Of a DNA stretch of 64,000 nucleotides, positions 1 to 11,393 are shown in pieces; the first letter of the stretch is position 1; the number at the start of each line of letters is the position of its first letter. Source of the DNA: Janthinobacterium sp. TB1-E2 (GTDB lineage Bacteria; Pseudomonadota; Gammaproteobacteria; Burkholderiales; Burkholderiaceae_D); assembly GCF_036885605.1 (NCBI RefSeq), contig NZ_CP142523.1, positions 5,394,001-5,458,000 on the forward strand. The letters are read 5' to 3'. The notes below the pieces were generated by a model. It searched no databases, had not been told where the DNA came from, and worked only from the letters and a program-made list of their open reading frames with translations. The position numbers and the translations under genes are program-made.

Positions 1-304
1 GGTTTTCCTGGGGCGTCAGAGCGCTATCAAGGACAGTATGCATGGCCGAGATTTTCTGCTTCACTTCCAGGATCGTCAATTCCGACAGCGGACCTTGCGG
101 CGACTTCACGGAGAGGAACTCCGCGGCCACGCCCAGGGCGGCCAGTACGGCGATGCGGTCGTTGCCCTTGACCTTGCCCGCGTCGCGGATGGCTTTCATT
201 TTGCTATCGAGATAGATCGCCGCTTCGCGCAGCGCGCGCTCTTCGCCGTCGCGGCACACCATGCTGTAGGACTGGCCCATGATATTGACATCGACACGCG
301 GCAT
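1..304 (-). CDS. zapA: Cell division protein ZapA (C-terminus cut by window edge)
   Basis: ZapA binds FtsZ and promotes bundling of the Z-ring at midcell. The visible 101 codons begin MPRVDVNIMGQSYSMVCRDG, a typical ZapA start with the short beta strand and the 'CRDGEE' turn. A helical region follows with 'KGNDRIAVLAALGVAAEFL' and then the start of the C-terminal coiled coil. ZapA proteins are about 100-110 residues, so only a few residues are missing beyond base 1. The start ATG (302-304) overlaps the stop of the upstream coiled-coil gene by one base (TGATG), so the two are translationally coupled. In many betaproteobacteria the 6S RNA gene follows zapA; it would lie outside this window. Confidence 0.93.
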   Translation of the reverse strand, partial: MPRVDVNIMGQSYSMVCRDGEERALREAAIYLDSKMKAIRDAGKVKGNDRIAVLAALGVAAEFLSVKSPQGPLSELTILEVKQKISAMHTVLDSALTPQEN

Positions 305-567
305 CACGCTTCCTTCTCGTTCTCGGCAATATAGGCGCCCGCTTCCGAAGCGGCTTGCTCCAGGCCGGCTTGCACCAGTTCGGGAATTTTTTCCAGCAAG
401 GCTTCGACCCGCTCCTGCGCCTCGCGCATGCGCTGCACGTACAGGGCGTTCTCGGCGGCCAGCGCGGCGTTATCCTTGCGCAGTTGCGCGTTTTCACGGC
501 GCAGCGCATGGGTCATTTCGGCCAGCAGGCCTATTTTGTCGGATAATTCGTTGAATTCGGAAATCAT
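304..567 (-). CDS. ZapB-like small coiled-coil protein upstream of zapA
   Basis: An 87-residue acidic protein that is almost entirely predicted coiled coil, with heptads such as 'RRENAQLRKDNAALAAENAL' and a C-terminal helix rich in Glu and Ala. It has no signal peptide or membrane segment. I chose the ATG at 567 (MISEFNELSDKIGLL) because it is preceded by GGCGGG and begins where the coiled coil begins; a longer frame to 627 adds residues unlike the family. Its size, composition and one-base overlap with zapA point to the ZapB/TIGR02449-like partner commonly paired with ZapA. The link to cell division comes from context and family resemblance, not from a catalytic motif. Confidence 0.75.
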   Translation of the reverse strand: MISEFNELSDKIGLLAEMTHALRRENAQLRKDNAALAAENALYVQRMREAQERVEALLEKIPELVQAGLEQAASEAGAYIAENEKEA

Positions 568-723
568 CCCGCCACTATAGGGCGGACGCTCCATGGGCGT
601 CAATCGAATCACGCCGCTGTCACACATATTTACATCAATGCAGGTCAGTTGCCGTGAAATACACGCTTTTTCCGGCGCTTTTCGCCAAGTGCGCGCATCT
701 GCCAGCGCCGTGATGGCAGCGTT

Positions 724-1470
724 TTACTCGTCGACGTAATCGGGTTCGATATCGAGTCCGCCATAGCGGTTTTCACAAGAGCGGCGCGTCAGCGTCTGTT
801 GTCCGCTCTTGCCGTCAAGCACCATCGTCAAATCGCGGCAAGTACGGCCGTAGCTGCCAGGTTTGGCGTCCGTGCCCGAGGGCGTCAGGCGCACTGCCAG
901 CGGTACCGCATTGCCCAGTCCCTTGTTGCTCCACTGGCGCGTCTTGCCATCCTCTTCATCTTTCAAGGTGCGCACGGCGGCCGTCAACAGGGCTTGCTTT
1001 TCCTTGGCATTCAGTTTGGCGATGGTGACGTCGGACAGGAAAGGCGGATACACGACGGGCGCCGGATCCTTGCCCTGCACATCCCAGCGGCCGCTGCTCT
1101 GCGAACAGGTGCGGCGGCTCAGGTCCTGCGACTTGCCGCCCGCCGTGACGACGAATTTCAGGTCGCGGCAGATGTGCGCCTTCAGGCTGTGTTCCGTCAT
1201 GCCGGAGTTGCTGAAGTTATATGTGACTTTGACCAGCACGCTGCGGTCGCCGCCGTTGTCCCACACGTGCGCTTCCTGGTCGTCGTCATCCTTGTTCAGA
1301 TCGTTGAACAGGTCGCCCAGCAGCATTTCCTTTTGCTGCGGCGTCAGGGCGGCTACGGTGATCTCGTCGGCGATGGTGGGCGTTTGCGCGGCGGCATTGC
1401 CCAGGCAGGCGAGGCCGATGACGGTGGCGCCCAACAGGCGCAGGGCGGTACGGGAAGTGGTCGATGGCAT
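724..1470 (-). CDS. Secreted protein made of two tandem ~95-residue repeats
   Basis: 248 residues with a signal peptide (1 to about 28, 'LGATVIGLACLGNAAAQ'). The mature part is an internal duplication, repeat 1 about residues 36-131 and repeat 2 about 147-241. Each repeat has '(E/D)(I/V)T(V/I)A.L....K..LL', then 'W.N.G', then 'CRDL..V', then 'L.RR.C' and a final G.(W/L)D. The two cysteines are exactly 21 residues apart in both repeats (C101/C122 and C211/C232). The W.N...CR...C pattern recalls the C-terminal domain of the 17-kDa surface antigen/RT0821 families, but I cannot prove homology. It is transcribed divergently from groESL. Function unknown; probably periplasmic or surface-associated. 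Confidence 0.75.
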   Translation of the reverse strand: MPSTTSRTALRLLGATVIGLACLGNAAAQTPTIADEITVAALTPQQKEMLLGDLFNDLNKDDDDQEAHVWDNGGDRSVLVKVTYNFSNSGMTEHSLKAHICRDLKFVVTAGGKSQDLSRRTCSQSSGRWDVQGKDPAPVVYPPFLSDVTIAKLNAKEKQALLTAAVRTLKDEEDGKTRQWSNKGLGNAVPLAVRLTPSGTDAKPGSYGRTCRDLTMVLDGKSGQQTLTRRSCENRYGGLDIEPDYVDE

Positions 1471-1708
1471 GGCGTGCTTTCTCGTGCAGGTGGCGATATA
1501 TGGTGATATTGATATGCAATTACAATCATCTTATCAAAGTCCATAGCAAAACTCTGTTTCCTGTGCGTACAGGAACGCCGTTCGCCTGACGGGCATGCTA
1601 GAGTCGCGCCTGTTGCTGACGCCCGGGAACGAGGCTTGCGTTTGCGCAAACCCTGCGTAAATGCAGGCTGCGCAGAACGTCTAAGCTTATCTTCCCGGAG
1701 AATAAGCC

Positions 1709-1738
1709 CTTGAATAAGCCCCCTACCGTCCCTATAAT
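1709..1738 (+). promoter_or_regulatory. groESL promoter, sigma70 with overlapping sigma32-like elements
   Basis: TTGAAT (1710-1715) and a perfect TATAAT (1733-1738) are separated by 17 bases, a good sigma70 promoter. The same DNA also reads as a heat-shock promoter: CTTGAA (1709-1714), 15 bases, then CCCTATAA, close to the sigma32 pattern CTTGAAA and CCCCATnT. Dual control of groE by sigma32 and HrcA is known in some betaproteobacteria; here it is inferred from the bases. Confidence 0.85.
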
Positions 1739-1764
1739 TAGCACTCGTTAGTAGAGAGTGCTAA
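1738..1764 (+). promoter_or_regulatory. CIRCE operator (HrcA binding site)
   Basis: A perfect match to TTAGCACTC-N9-GAGTGCTAA: left arm 1738-1746, nine-base spacer 1747-1755, right arm 1756-1764. It begins inside the -10 box, so bound HrcA repressor would block initiation. GroEL normally helps keep HrcA active, giving feedback on its own operon. Confidence 0.98.
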
Positions 1765-2004
1765 CAAACTCTTTCGTAGCAATCCTCAGGACATGATGGT
1801 GTCTGCCGGGCAACAGCAGGGAACGCTACGCGGCGGGCGACGCCGCGATGCCACCACTGCCTAGCTGGCACGCACCCGATGACATGGGGTTTGCTTGACC
1901 GTTGCGGGCTGCTTTCAACGGCGGTCACTGAAAGCACGCCTGGCGCTGTGCCAGGCATGTATTCATTTAGCAACACCTATCCATTGAACTTTAAGGAGTT
2001 TTGT

Positions 2005-2295
2005 ATGAATCTGCGCCCATTGAACGATCGCGTCATCGTCAAACGCCTCGACCAGGAAACCAAAACTGCGTCCGGCCTCATCATTCCTGATGCAGCTGCT
2101 GAAAAACCGGATCAAGGCGAAGTCCTTGCCGTAGGCAATGGCAAGATTCTCGACGACGGCAAAGTCCGTCCTCTGGATGTCAAAGTAGGCGACCGCGTCC
2201 TGTTCGGCAAATACGCTGGCCAAACCGTCAAAGTTGACGGCGATGAGCTGCTGGTCATGCGCGAAGAAGACATCATGGCGATCGTCGTCAAGTAA
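2005..2295 (+). CDS. groES: Co-chaperonin GroES
   Basis: A 96-residue Hsp10 that forms the heptameric lid of the GroEL chamber in the cytoplasm. It starts [18 protein letters not shown] and contains the mobile-loop region '[21 protein letters not shown]', followed by '[18 protein letters not shown]' and '[13 protein letters not shown]'. The length is standard for the family. The start is set by AAGGAG seven bases upstream. groEL follows after 50 bases, and both are expressed from the CIRCE-controlled promoter. Nothing unusual is seen in the protein. Confidence 0.99.
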   Translation: MNLRPLNDRVIVKRLDQETKTASGLIIPDAAAEKPDQGEVLAVGNGKILDDGKVRPLDVKVGDRVLFGKYAGQTVKVDGDELLVMREEDIMAIVVK

Positions 2296-2312
2296 TTGTT
2301 TCCACGTTGTAG

Positions 2313-3995
<1,683 letters not shown>

Positions 3996-4001
3996 TGTCC
4001 G

Positions 4002-4037
4002 GCGGCCAGTCGCGCAGGCGACGGCGCGACTGGCCGC
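4002..4037 (+). other. Perfect 14-bp hairpin just after groEL
   Basis: GCGGCCAGTCGCGC (4002-4015), an 8-base loop, then its exact complement (4024-4037). It starts seven bases after the groEL stop and has no T-tract. A second hairpin, GCTGGCAG/CTGCCAGC (4053-4060 and 4069-4076), follows. Both probably protect the 3' end of the groESL mRNA. Confidence 0.75.
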
Positions 4038-4094
4038 ATACGCCGGGACAGGGCTGGCAGACCAAAAGCTGCCAGCGCCTCCCCGGCGGCCCCG

Positions 4095-4126
4095 AAAGCC
4101 ACCTTCTACGGAAGGTGGCTTTTTTT
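4095..4126 (+). terminator. Intrinsic terminator of groESL
   Basis: Stem AAAGCCACCTTC (4095-4106), loop TACG, then GAAGGTGGC running into TTTTTTT (to about 4126). A 12-bp stem ending in a T-run is a textbook Rho-independent terminator. It closes the operon after two other hairpins. Confidence 0.95.
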
Positions 4127-4241
4127 CGTCTATGGATTTGGCAAACCCGTTTCGCAAACCCGTTGGCAAACCCGGCGATTGCCCGCCTGCCCGTTTTGCT
4201 TTAGCATGGCCGCCATCGTCGTTCTTTCTTATCCCACCATC

Positions 4242-4718
4242 ATGCCGCCACGCGCCTCGTCTTCCAAAACCACCATCATCGCCGGCATCCTGGCCGGCTT
4301 GCTGGCCGCCGGGCTCGGCGCTTTCTACCTGCACCAGCAATCCGCGCCGCATGGTGACCATGCCCCTGCCGCGCGCAGCCAGACGACGGCGCAAGAGCAG
4401 AACGCGCGCGCCGTCGATGCCTTGCTGGCTTTGCCGGAAATCAAGGCCTGGTCGGCGCATATCGAAAAGGCCTCGGGCGGCCGCGCACACGGCGCCGTGA
4501 TGGAAACGTCGCCCGAGACGCGCCTCGTCGATGGTGTCGCCTGCTATCAGCTGAGCTTTTTCGAAAGCACGCCCGATGCGGCGCACCGCTGGGAAAGTTT
4601 CGTCGTCACGCCCGACGGCAAGCGCATCCTCGTCGACGACACCGTCAGCGGCGACCTGATCAGCCTGGAACAATGGCGCAAGGACAACGCGCCCATGCAG
4701 CGCATCGCCACGCAGTAA
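4242..4718 (+). CDS. Hypothetical single-pass membrane protein
   Basis: 158 residues from the ATG at 4242 (MPPRASSSKTTIIAGILAGL). It has one N-terminal transmembrane segment (about 10-30, Ala/Gly/Leu-rich), then a polar linker with several His, then a soluble domain with 'ALPEIKAWSAHIEKASGG', 'DGVACYQLSFFESTPDAAHRW' and 'FVVTPDGKRILVDD'. The soluble part resembles small periplasmic domains whose strands end in 'V.PDGK.I.V', but I do not recognise a named family. ATGs at 4179 and 4206 are also in frame, and none has a clear ribosome site, so the start is uncertain. It stands alone after the groEL terminator. Confidence 0.6.
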   Translation: MPPRASSSKTTIIAGILAGLLAAGLGAFYLHQQSAPHGDHAPAARSQTTAQEQNARAVDALLALPEIKAWSAHIEKASGGRAHGAVMETSPETRLVDGVACYQLSFFESTPDAAHRWESFVVTPDGKRILVDDTVSGDLISLEQWRKDNAPMQRIATQ

Positions 4719-4805
4719 CGCCCTACACCGGCGAGCCTTGCGGCGGGACGCTGGCGTTGCAGCGCAAGCTTTACTTTCTGGCATCGAAGACCGATACTCC
4801 CCCAC

Positions 4806-5363
4806 ATGCCCGCCATCACTGTCCGCCCCCTCACGCCAGACGACGCCAGCGCCTACCGCGCGCTGCGCCTGGCCGGCATCGCCGAACTGCCTGCCGCCTT
4901 CTGCACCACGCATGCGGCGGAAAGCGGCTTGCCGCTGGCACGGATAGCCGAGCGCTTGCGCGCCACATCTCACCAAATAATATTTGGCGCTTTCGACAAG
5001 GAACAATTGATCGGCATTGCCGGCCTGCGCCGCGAACCGATCGCCGTCGTGCATGACAAGGCCAGCCTGTGGAGCGTGTACGTGGCGCCGCAGGCGCGCG
5101 GGCACGGCGCGGCGCGACAACTGGTGCGGGCCGCCATCGCGCACGCCTGCGGCGTACCCGAACTGGCCCGCGTGCGCCTGGCCGTGGCGCAGGACAACCA
5201 AGCGGCATTGACCCTGTACCTGGGCTGCGGTTTTACCCTGGCGGACGGTCCCGCATCGGACGGCATGCTGCAAATGCAACTGTTGCTGCCCCGCCCTGCC
5301 CGTGCAAGTGCCGAAAGTAATGTCTTTATGAAAATCAATACCTTACAAATCCCTGCGAAATAG
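4806..5363 (+). CDS. GNAT-family N-acetyltransferase
   Basis: 185 residues. GNAT enzymes transfer acetyl from acetyl-CoA to an amine. The acetyl-CoA motif A is clear: 'SLWSVYVAPQARGHGAARQL' (R/Q-x-x-G-x-G/A). Later 'LAVAQDNQAALTLYLGCGF' matches motif B, where a strand is followed by the Asn-containing helix and 'LY...GF'. The first 60 residues begin 'ITVRPLTPDDASAYRALRL', the usual beta1-alpha1. The last ~20 residues run past the normal fold and look disordered. The substrate cannot be told. It has no obvious operon partner. Confidence 0.88.
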   Translation: MPAITVRPLTPDDASAYRALRLAGIAELPAAFCTTHAAESGLPLARIAERLRATSHQIIFGAFDKEQLIGIAGLRREPIAVVHDKASLWSVYVAPQARGHGAARQLVRAAIAHACGVPELARVRLAVAQDNQAALTLYLGCGFTLADGPASDGMLQMQLLLPRPARASAESNVFMKINTLQIPAK

Positions 5364-5444
5364 CGGACAGGCCGTTTTTTCTGTTGCAAGCAAACGCGGC
5401 AGGCCTTAGCATCGCGGCTTACAAAAAAAACTTGGGGAGAGCCA

Positions 5445-7019
5445 ATGTCATCGGCCGAGACACAAACCGCCACGGGCAAAATGCCCCGGCAAATACCGTA
5501 CATCATCGCCAACGAAGGCTGCGAACGCTTCAGCTTTTACGGCATGCGCAACATCCTGACGCCATTCCTCATCAGCACCTTGCTGCTGATGATCCCGATC
5601 GACCAGCGCACGGGCGAAGCCAAGCACGTGTTCCATACCTTCGTCATCGGCGTGTATTTCTTCCCGCTGCTGGGCGGCTGGCTGGCCGACCGCTTCTTCG
5701 GCAAGTACAACACCATCTTCTGGCTCAGCCTCGTGTATTGCGCCGGCCATGCCTGCCTGGCCCTGTTTGAAAACAGCGTCAACGGCTTTTATTTCGGCCT
5801 GTTCCTGATCGCCTTCGGTTCCGGCGGCATCAAGCCGCTCGTGGCTTCGTTTGTCGGCGACCAGTTCGACCAGACCAACAAGCACAAGGCCAAGCTGGTC
5901 TTCGACCTGTTCTACTGGATCATCAACTTCGGCTCCTTCTTCGCGTCGCTGCTGATGCCGATGTTCCTGCGCGACTACGGTCCCTCGATCGCCTTCGGCA
6001 TTCCCGGCCTGATGATGCTGGCCGCCACCATCGTCTTTTGGATGGGCGCCAAGAAATACGTGCACGTGCCGCCAGCACCGCCGAACCCCGATTCGTTTAC
6101 CCGCGTGGCCCGCACGGCCCTGTTGGCGCGTGTCGATGGCGGTTCGCGTCCCGGCTTGTACGTGGCCTACGTCGGCGTGATCGGCGCCCTGTATGCGTTC
6201 TACAGCATTCCCGAATGGGGCTTCGTGATTTCCGCATGTACCGCGCTGGTCTTGCTGCTGGCCTTCGGCAGCATCGGCACGGCAATGCAGCTGGAACGCG
6301 CGCGCGGCATCCATCCTGACGAAGCCGTCGAAGGCGTGCGCGCCGTGCTGCGCATCCTCGTCATCTTCGCCCTCGTCACGCCGTTCTTCTCGCTGTTCGA
6401 CCAGAAGGCCTCGACGTGGATCGTGCAAGCGAACACCATGGAAAAACCAAGCTGGTTCCTGCCGGCGCAGATGCAGGCGCTGAACCCGATGCTGGTGATG
6501 CTCCTGATCCCGTTCAACAACCTGGTGCTGTACCCGATGCTGAACCGCTTCGGCTGGGAAGCGACGGCCCTGCGCCGCATGACGGCAGGTATCGGCTTTT
6601 CCTCGCTGGCATGGATCGTCATTGGCCTCTTGCAGCTGGCCCTCGACAGCGGCAGCGCCGTCTCCATCATGTGGCAGATCCTGCCGTACGCACTGCTGAC
6701 GTTCGGCGAAGTGCTGGTCTCGGCGACGGGACTGGAGTTTGCGTACAGCCAGGCGCCCGTCTCGATGAAGGGCGCCATCATGAGCTTCTGGAATCTGTCG
6801 ACGACGGTGGGCAACCTGTGGGTGCTGATCGTCAACCGCAGCGTCATGAACGAAGGCGTGATCGGCAAGATCGCCGAAAGCGGCATCAGTGTGACGGCCT
6901 TCCAGATGTTCTTCTTCGCCGCCTTCGCCGCCGTGGCCATGCTGGCCTTCGGCCTGTATGCGAAGCGCTACAAGATGGTCGACAACTACCGCCAGGCGGT
7001 GGTGCCGGGCAAAGCGTAA
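5445..7019 (+). CDS. POT/PTR-family proton-coupled peptide transporter
   Basis: 524 residues, polytopic inner-membrane protein of the proton-dependent oligopeptide transporter family, which imports di- and tripeptides. Family signatures are present: 'ANEGCERFSFYGMRNI' in helix 1 (the ExxERFxYY motif, with Phe-Tyr at the end), 'LGGWLADRFFGKYNTI' (GGxxADRxxGKxxTI) and 'IAFGSGGIKPLVASFVGDQF' (the second PTR2 signature). About 12-14 hydrophobic segments follow. The start is fixed by GGGGAG about six bases before ATG 5445. It converges on pgm, with a composite REP-like element between the two. Confidence 0.92.
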   Translation: MSSAETQTATGKMPRQIPYIIANEGCERFSFYGMRNILTPFLISTLLLMIPIDQRTGEAKHVFHTFVIGVYFFPLLGGWLADRFFGKYNTIFWLSLVYCAGHACLALFENSVNGFYFGLFLIAFGSGGIKPLVASFVGDQFDQTNKHKAKLVFDLFYWIINFGSFFASLLMPMFLRDYGPSIAFGIPGLMMLAATIVFWMGAKKYVHVPPAPPNPDSFTRVARTALLARVDGGSRPGLYVAYVGVIGALYAFYSIPEWGFVISACTALVLLLAFGSIGTAMQLERARGIHPDEAVEGVRAVLRILVIFALVTPFFSLFDQKASTWIVQANTMEKPSWFLPAQMQALNPMLVMLLIPFNNLVLYPMLNRFGWEATALRRMTAGIGFSSLAWIVIGLLQLALDSGSAVSIMWQILPYALLTFGEVLVSATGLEFAYSQAPVSMKGAIMSFWNLSTTVGNLWVLIVNRSVMNEGVIGKIAESGISVTAFQMFFFAAFAAVAMLAFGLYAKRYKMVDNYRQAVVPGKA

Positions 7020-7027
7020 TCATACAA

Positions 7028-7119
7028 GTAGGTCGGATTAGCCCGAAGGGCGTAATCCGACAACGCTGCTGACAATGTCGTCGGATTACGCGTGGCGATG
7101 CCACGCTAATCCGACCTAC
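7028..7119. repeat. Composite REP/BIME-like element
   Basis: Two hairpins in opposite orientation. The first is GTCGGATTA (7032-7040), inner stem GCCC/GGGC, one unpaired G, and TAATCCGAC (7053-7061). The second is GTCGGATTA (7080-7088), inner stem CGTGG/CCACG, and TAATCCGAC (7107-7115). The outer 13-mers GTAGGTCGGATTA (7028-7040) and TAATCCGACCTAC (7107-7119) are perfect inverted copies. It fills the gap between two convergent genes. A single copy of the same element is at 58027-58066. Confidence 0.88.
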
Positions 7120-7132
7120 GCATTCTTCTTTT

Positions 7133-8794
<1,662 letters not shown>

Positions 8795-8881
8795 GCATGC
8801 GCGGCTGGCGGCAAAGCGTTGTACGTCTGCCACGGTGCGGTAAACCGCTTACGCTGGCTGCGGCAATGCCGCTCCTCACTC

Positions 8882-8926
8882 TTGCATGTCTCGCAACCCC
8901 GCACTATAATAAGAATAGTTCTCATT
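8882..8926 (+). promoter_or_regulatory. Iron-operon promoter with overlapping Fur box
   Basis: TTGCAT (8882-8887), 17 bases, and TATAAT (8905-8910) form a strong sigma70 promoter. Overlapping the -10 is the dyad AATAAGAAT-A-GTTCTCATT (8908-8926), typical of Fur sites ending in TCTCATT. The inference is repression by Fe-Fur of the receptor operon that follows. Confidence 0.82.
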
Positions 8927-9080
8927 CACATTTAGGCTCTCACCAGAGTCTGCACGCAGTCACCGGCTGGTGCGCAGCTGGATGACACGCTGCGCCAGCC
9001 AGGCACTACGCCAAGCAAGCCTTCCCCTATCAATACCTGTGTGCCGCACAAAGGCAGGCGCACGAGAAGAAGGATGTTTC

Positions 9081-11342
9081 ATGGCGCGAGCACGTTCGCT
9101 GGCCGGCATGGTTGCCGGCCCGTTTTCCCCACCGATTTCCAAGGTTGCCATGCGCCCGCTGGCCATCGCCGTGCATTCGGCCTTGCTGACGGCGGCGCTG
9201 GGCGCGGGCGCGGCCCTGGCAGCGGAAGCGCCCGCCAAGCCCGAAGAAGCCACCTTGAGCGAAATCAAGGTGCAAGCCCAGCAAGACAAGGCGTCGACCG
9301 AGCACACGGGTTCCTACACCACCAAGCAGATGGCCACGGCCACGCGCATGGGTCTTTCCATCCGCGAAACGCCGCAATCGATTTCCGTGGTGACGCGCCA
9401 GCGCATGGACGACATGGGGCTGAACAGCCTGGCCGAGGTGCTGGTGCAGTCGACGGGCGTGACGGTGCAGGAAAACGACAGCGAACGCACGAGCTTTTCG
9501 GCGCGCGGCTTTTCCATCGGCAATTACCAGATCGACGGCGTGGCCGTCAATTCCGGCAGCAATGCGCTGTTCGACACGGCCATCTATGACCGCATCGAAA
9601 TCGTGCGCGGCGCCACGGGCCTGGTCAGCGGCAATGGCGACCCGTCGGCCACCATCAACATGCTGCACAAGCGTCCAGGCAAGGAGTTCGCCGCCTCGGC
9701 CGGCCTGACCGTCGGTTCGTGGAACAAAGTCCGCCTCGAAGGCGACATCAGCGCGCCGCTGAATGCCGACGGCAGCATCCGCGGAAGAGTCGTCGTGGCA
9801 GGCCAGAACCGCCATTCCTATATGGACCTGTACAAGGAACGCAAGCTGGTGGGCGCCGTCATCGTCGAGGCGGACCTGACGCCGGACACTCTGCTGACGG
9901 CCGGCATCGACTATCAAAGGAACACGCCGAAAGGCACGAGCTGGGGCACCACGCCCCTGTTCTTCTCGGACGGCACCTCGGCCAACATGCCCCGCTCGTT
10001 CAACATGGCGGCCAAGTGGAGCAGCTGGGAGCGTGAATTCGAAAACAAATACGTCTACCTCGAGCACCGCTTCGCCAACGACTGGAAGATCAAGGCTGCC
10101 TACGGGCGCCTGGACAGCTCCTCGAACGGCAAGCTGTTCTACGGCGGCAGCGGCTTTCCCAACCGCGATGGCAGCGGCCTGGAAGTCTGGAGCGGCGCCT
10201 TCCCCTACGATGAAAAACAGGACAACTTCGACCTGTCGGCCAATGGCGCCTTCACCCTGCTCGGCCGCCAGCACGATCTGGTGCTGGGCGTGAACGGCTG
10301 GAAGCGCACCGGCACGACGAATGAAACCCTGCTGCCCGATCCGCTGCCCTACGCCACCACCATCCCCGACTTCCGCCACTGGACGGGCGACGTGCCCGAG
10401 CCGGTACTGACGCGCACGGGCGCGCGCGACATCGCCACCACCAAGCAGTCGGGCGCTTTCATCGCCACGCGCATCAACGTCACGGACAACTTCAAGGTGC
10501 TGGCCGGCGCGCGCGTCTCGCGCTGGGAAACATATAACGACCGCATCGACACCCAGGGCCGTTTCGTGAAGCGCAGCTCCGCCTACAAGACGGACGACGT
10601 CGTCACGCCGTATGCGGGCCTGGTGCTCGACGTCAGCAAGAGCACCTCGCTGTACGCCAGCTACACGGACCTGTTCAAGCCGCAAAACCTGAAGGACAAG
10701 AACAACGCCTTCCTCGACCCGATCACGGGCAGCAACGTGGAAGCGGGCGTGAAGAGCGAATTCTTCGACGGCGCCGTGAATGCTTCGTTCGCCGTGTATG
10801 AAGCCAAGCAGGACAACCTGGGCGAGGAAGACAAATCGGTGCCGCTGACCTTCGTGCTGCCCGATGGCAGCCGTCCCTATGTCTCTTCGGGCAAGGGCAC
10901 GAAAAGCAAAGGCTACGAAGCGGAAGTGTCGGGCAGCCCCTTGAGCGGCTGGCAGCTGTTCGCCGGCTACACGCACAACAAATCGAAGACGGGCAAGGGC
11001 GTGGTGACCAACACCATCCAGCCGACCAATATGCTGCGCGTCTCGACCACCTACCGCCTGCCGGGCGAGCTGCAAAACGTCACCGTCGGCGGCGGCTTGA
11101 ACTGGCAGAACGAGATCTACACGACAGCCACCCTGCCGAACAAAAGCAAGATCCGGGTCAGCCAGGGCAGCTACGTGCTGGCCAACCTGATGGCGCGCTA
11201 CCAGATCAGCCCGAAACTGTCTGCCAGCCTGAATGTCAACAACCTGTTCGACAAGACGAATTTCCGCCGCGTGGGCTTCTATAACGGCGGCTATTACGGC
11301 GAGCCGCGCAACGTGGCGCTGAACCTGCGCTACCAGTACTGA
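9081..11342 (+). CDS. TonB-dependent siderophore receptor
   Basis: 753 residues from ATG 9081, chosen for the GAAGAAGG site before it. It is an outer-membrane 22-strand barrel that imports ferric siderophore using TonB energy. An N-terminal signal region ends near 'ALGAGAALAAEA'. The TonB-box region follows, then the plug domain: 'RETPQSISVVTRQRMDDMGL', 'GFSIGNYQIDGVAV' and 'RIEIVRGATGLVSGNGDPSA' (typical of FhuE/FpvA-like receptors). The barrel ends with the family C-terminus 'NLFDKTNFRR...GEPRNVALNLRYQY', terminal aromatic residue included. It lacks the signalling domain seen in the second receptor (16012). It is the first gene of the Fur-controlled operon. The siderophore type cannot be told. 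Confidence 0.93.
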   Translation: MARARSLAGMVAGPFSPPISKVAMRPLAIAVHSALLTAALGAGAALAAEAPAKPEEATLSEIKVQAQQDKASTEHTGSYTTKQMATATRMGLSIRETPQSISVVTRQRMDDMGLNSLAEVLVQSTGVTVQENDSERTSFSARGFSIGNYQIDGVAVNSGSNALFDTAIYDRIEIVRGATGLVSGNGDPSATINMLHKRPGKEFAASAGLTVGSWNKVRLEGDISAPLNADGSIRGRVVVAGQNRHSYMDLYKERKLVGAVIVEADLTPDTLLTAGIDYQRNTPKGTSWGTTPLFFSDGTSANMPRSFNMAAKWSSWEREFENKYVYLEHRFANDWKIKAAYGRLDSSSNGKLFYGGSGFPNRDGSGLEVWSGAFPYDEKQDNFDLSANGAFTLLGRQHDLVLGVNGWKRTGTTNETLLPDPLPYATTIPDFRHWTGDVPEPVLTRTGARDIATTKQSGAFIATRINVTDNFKVLAGARVSRWETYNDRIDTQGRFVKRSSAYKTDDVVTPYAGLVLDVSKSTSLYASYTDLFKPQNLKDKNNAFLDPITGSNVEAGVKSEFFDGAVNASFAVYEAKQDNLGEEDKSVPLTFVLPDGSRPYVSSGKGTKSKGYEAEVSGSPLSGWQLFAGYTHNKSKTGKGVVTNTIQPTNMLRVSTTYRLPGELQNVTVGGGLNWQNEIYTTATLPNKSKIRVSQGSYVLANLMARYQISPKLSASLNVNNLFDKTNFRRVGFYNGGYYGEPRNVALNLRYQY

Positions 11343-11393
11343 CGCACGATACGAGCCGATTTTCCATTCACATAACAAGATAAGGGATACACC

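Larger units (their letters stand above)
1471..2004. other. Divergent intergenic region and groES leader
   Basis: 534 bases without a credible gene. It holds the palindrome GTTTGCGCAAAC (1640-1651), the groE promoter (1709-1738), CIRCE (1738-1764) and a leader of about 240 bases. The leader has two clear hairpins: CGCGGC/GCCGCG (1829-1847) and GCCTGGC/GCCAGGC (1938-1956). A frame reading into groES from 1879 exists, but the strong AAGGAG site at 1993-1998 fixes the groES start at 2005. Confidence 0.8.
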
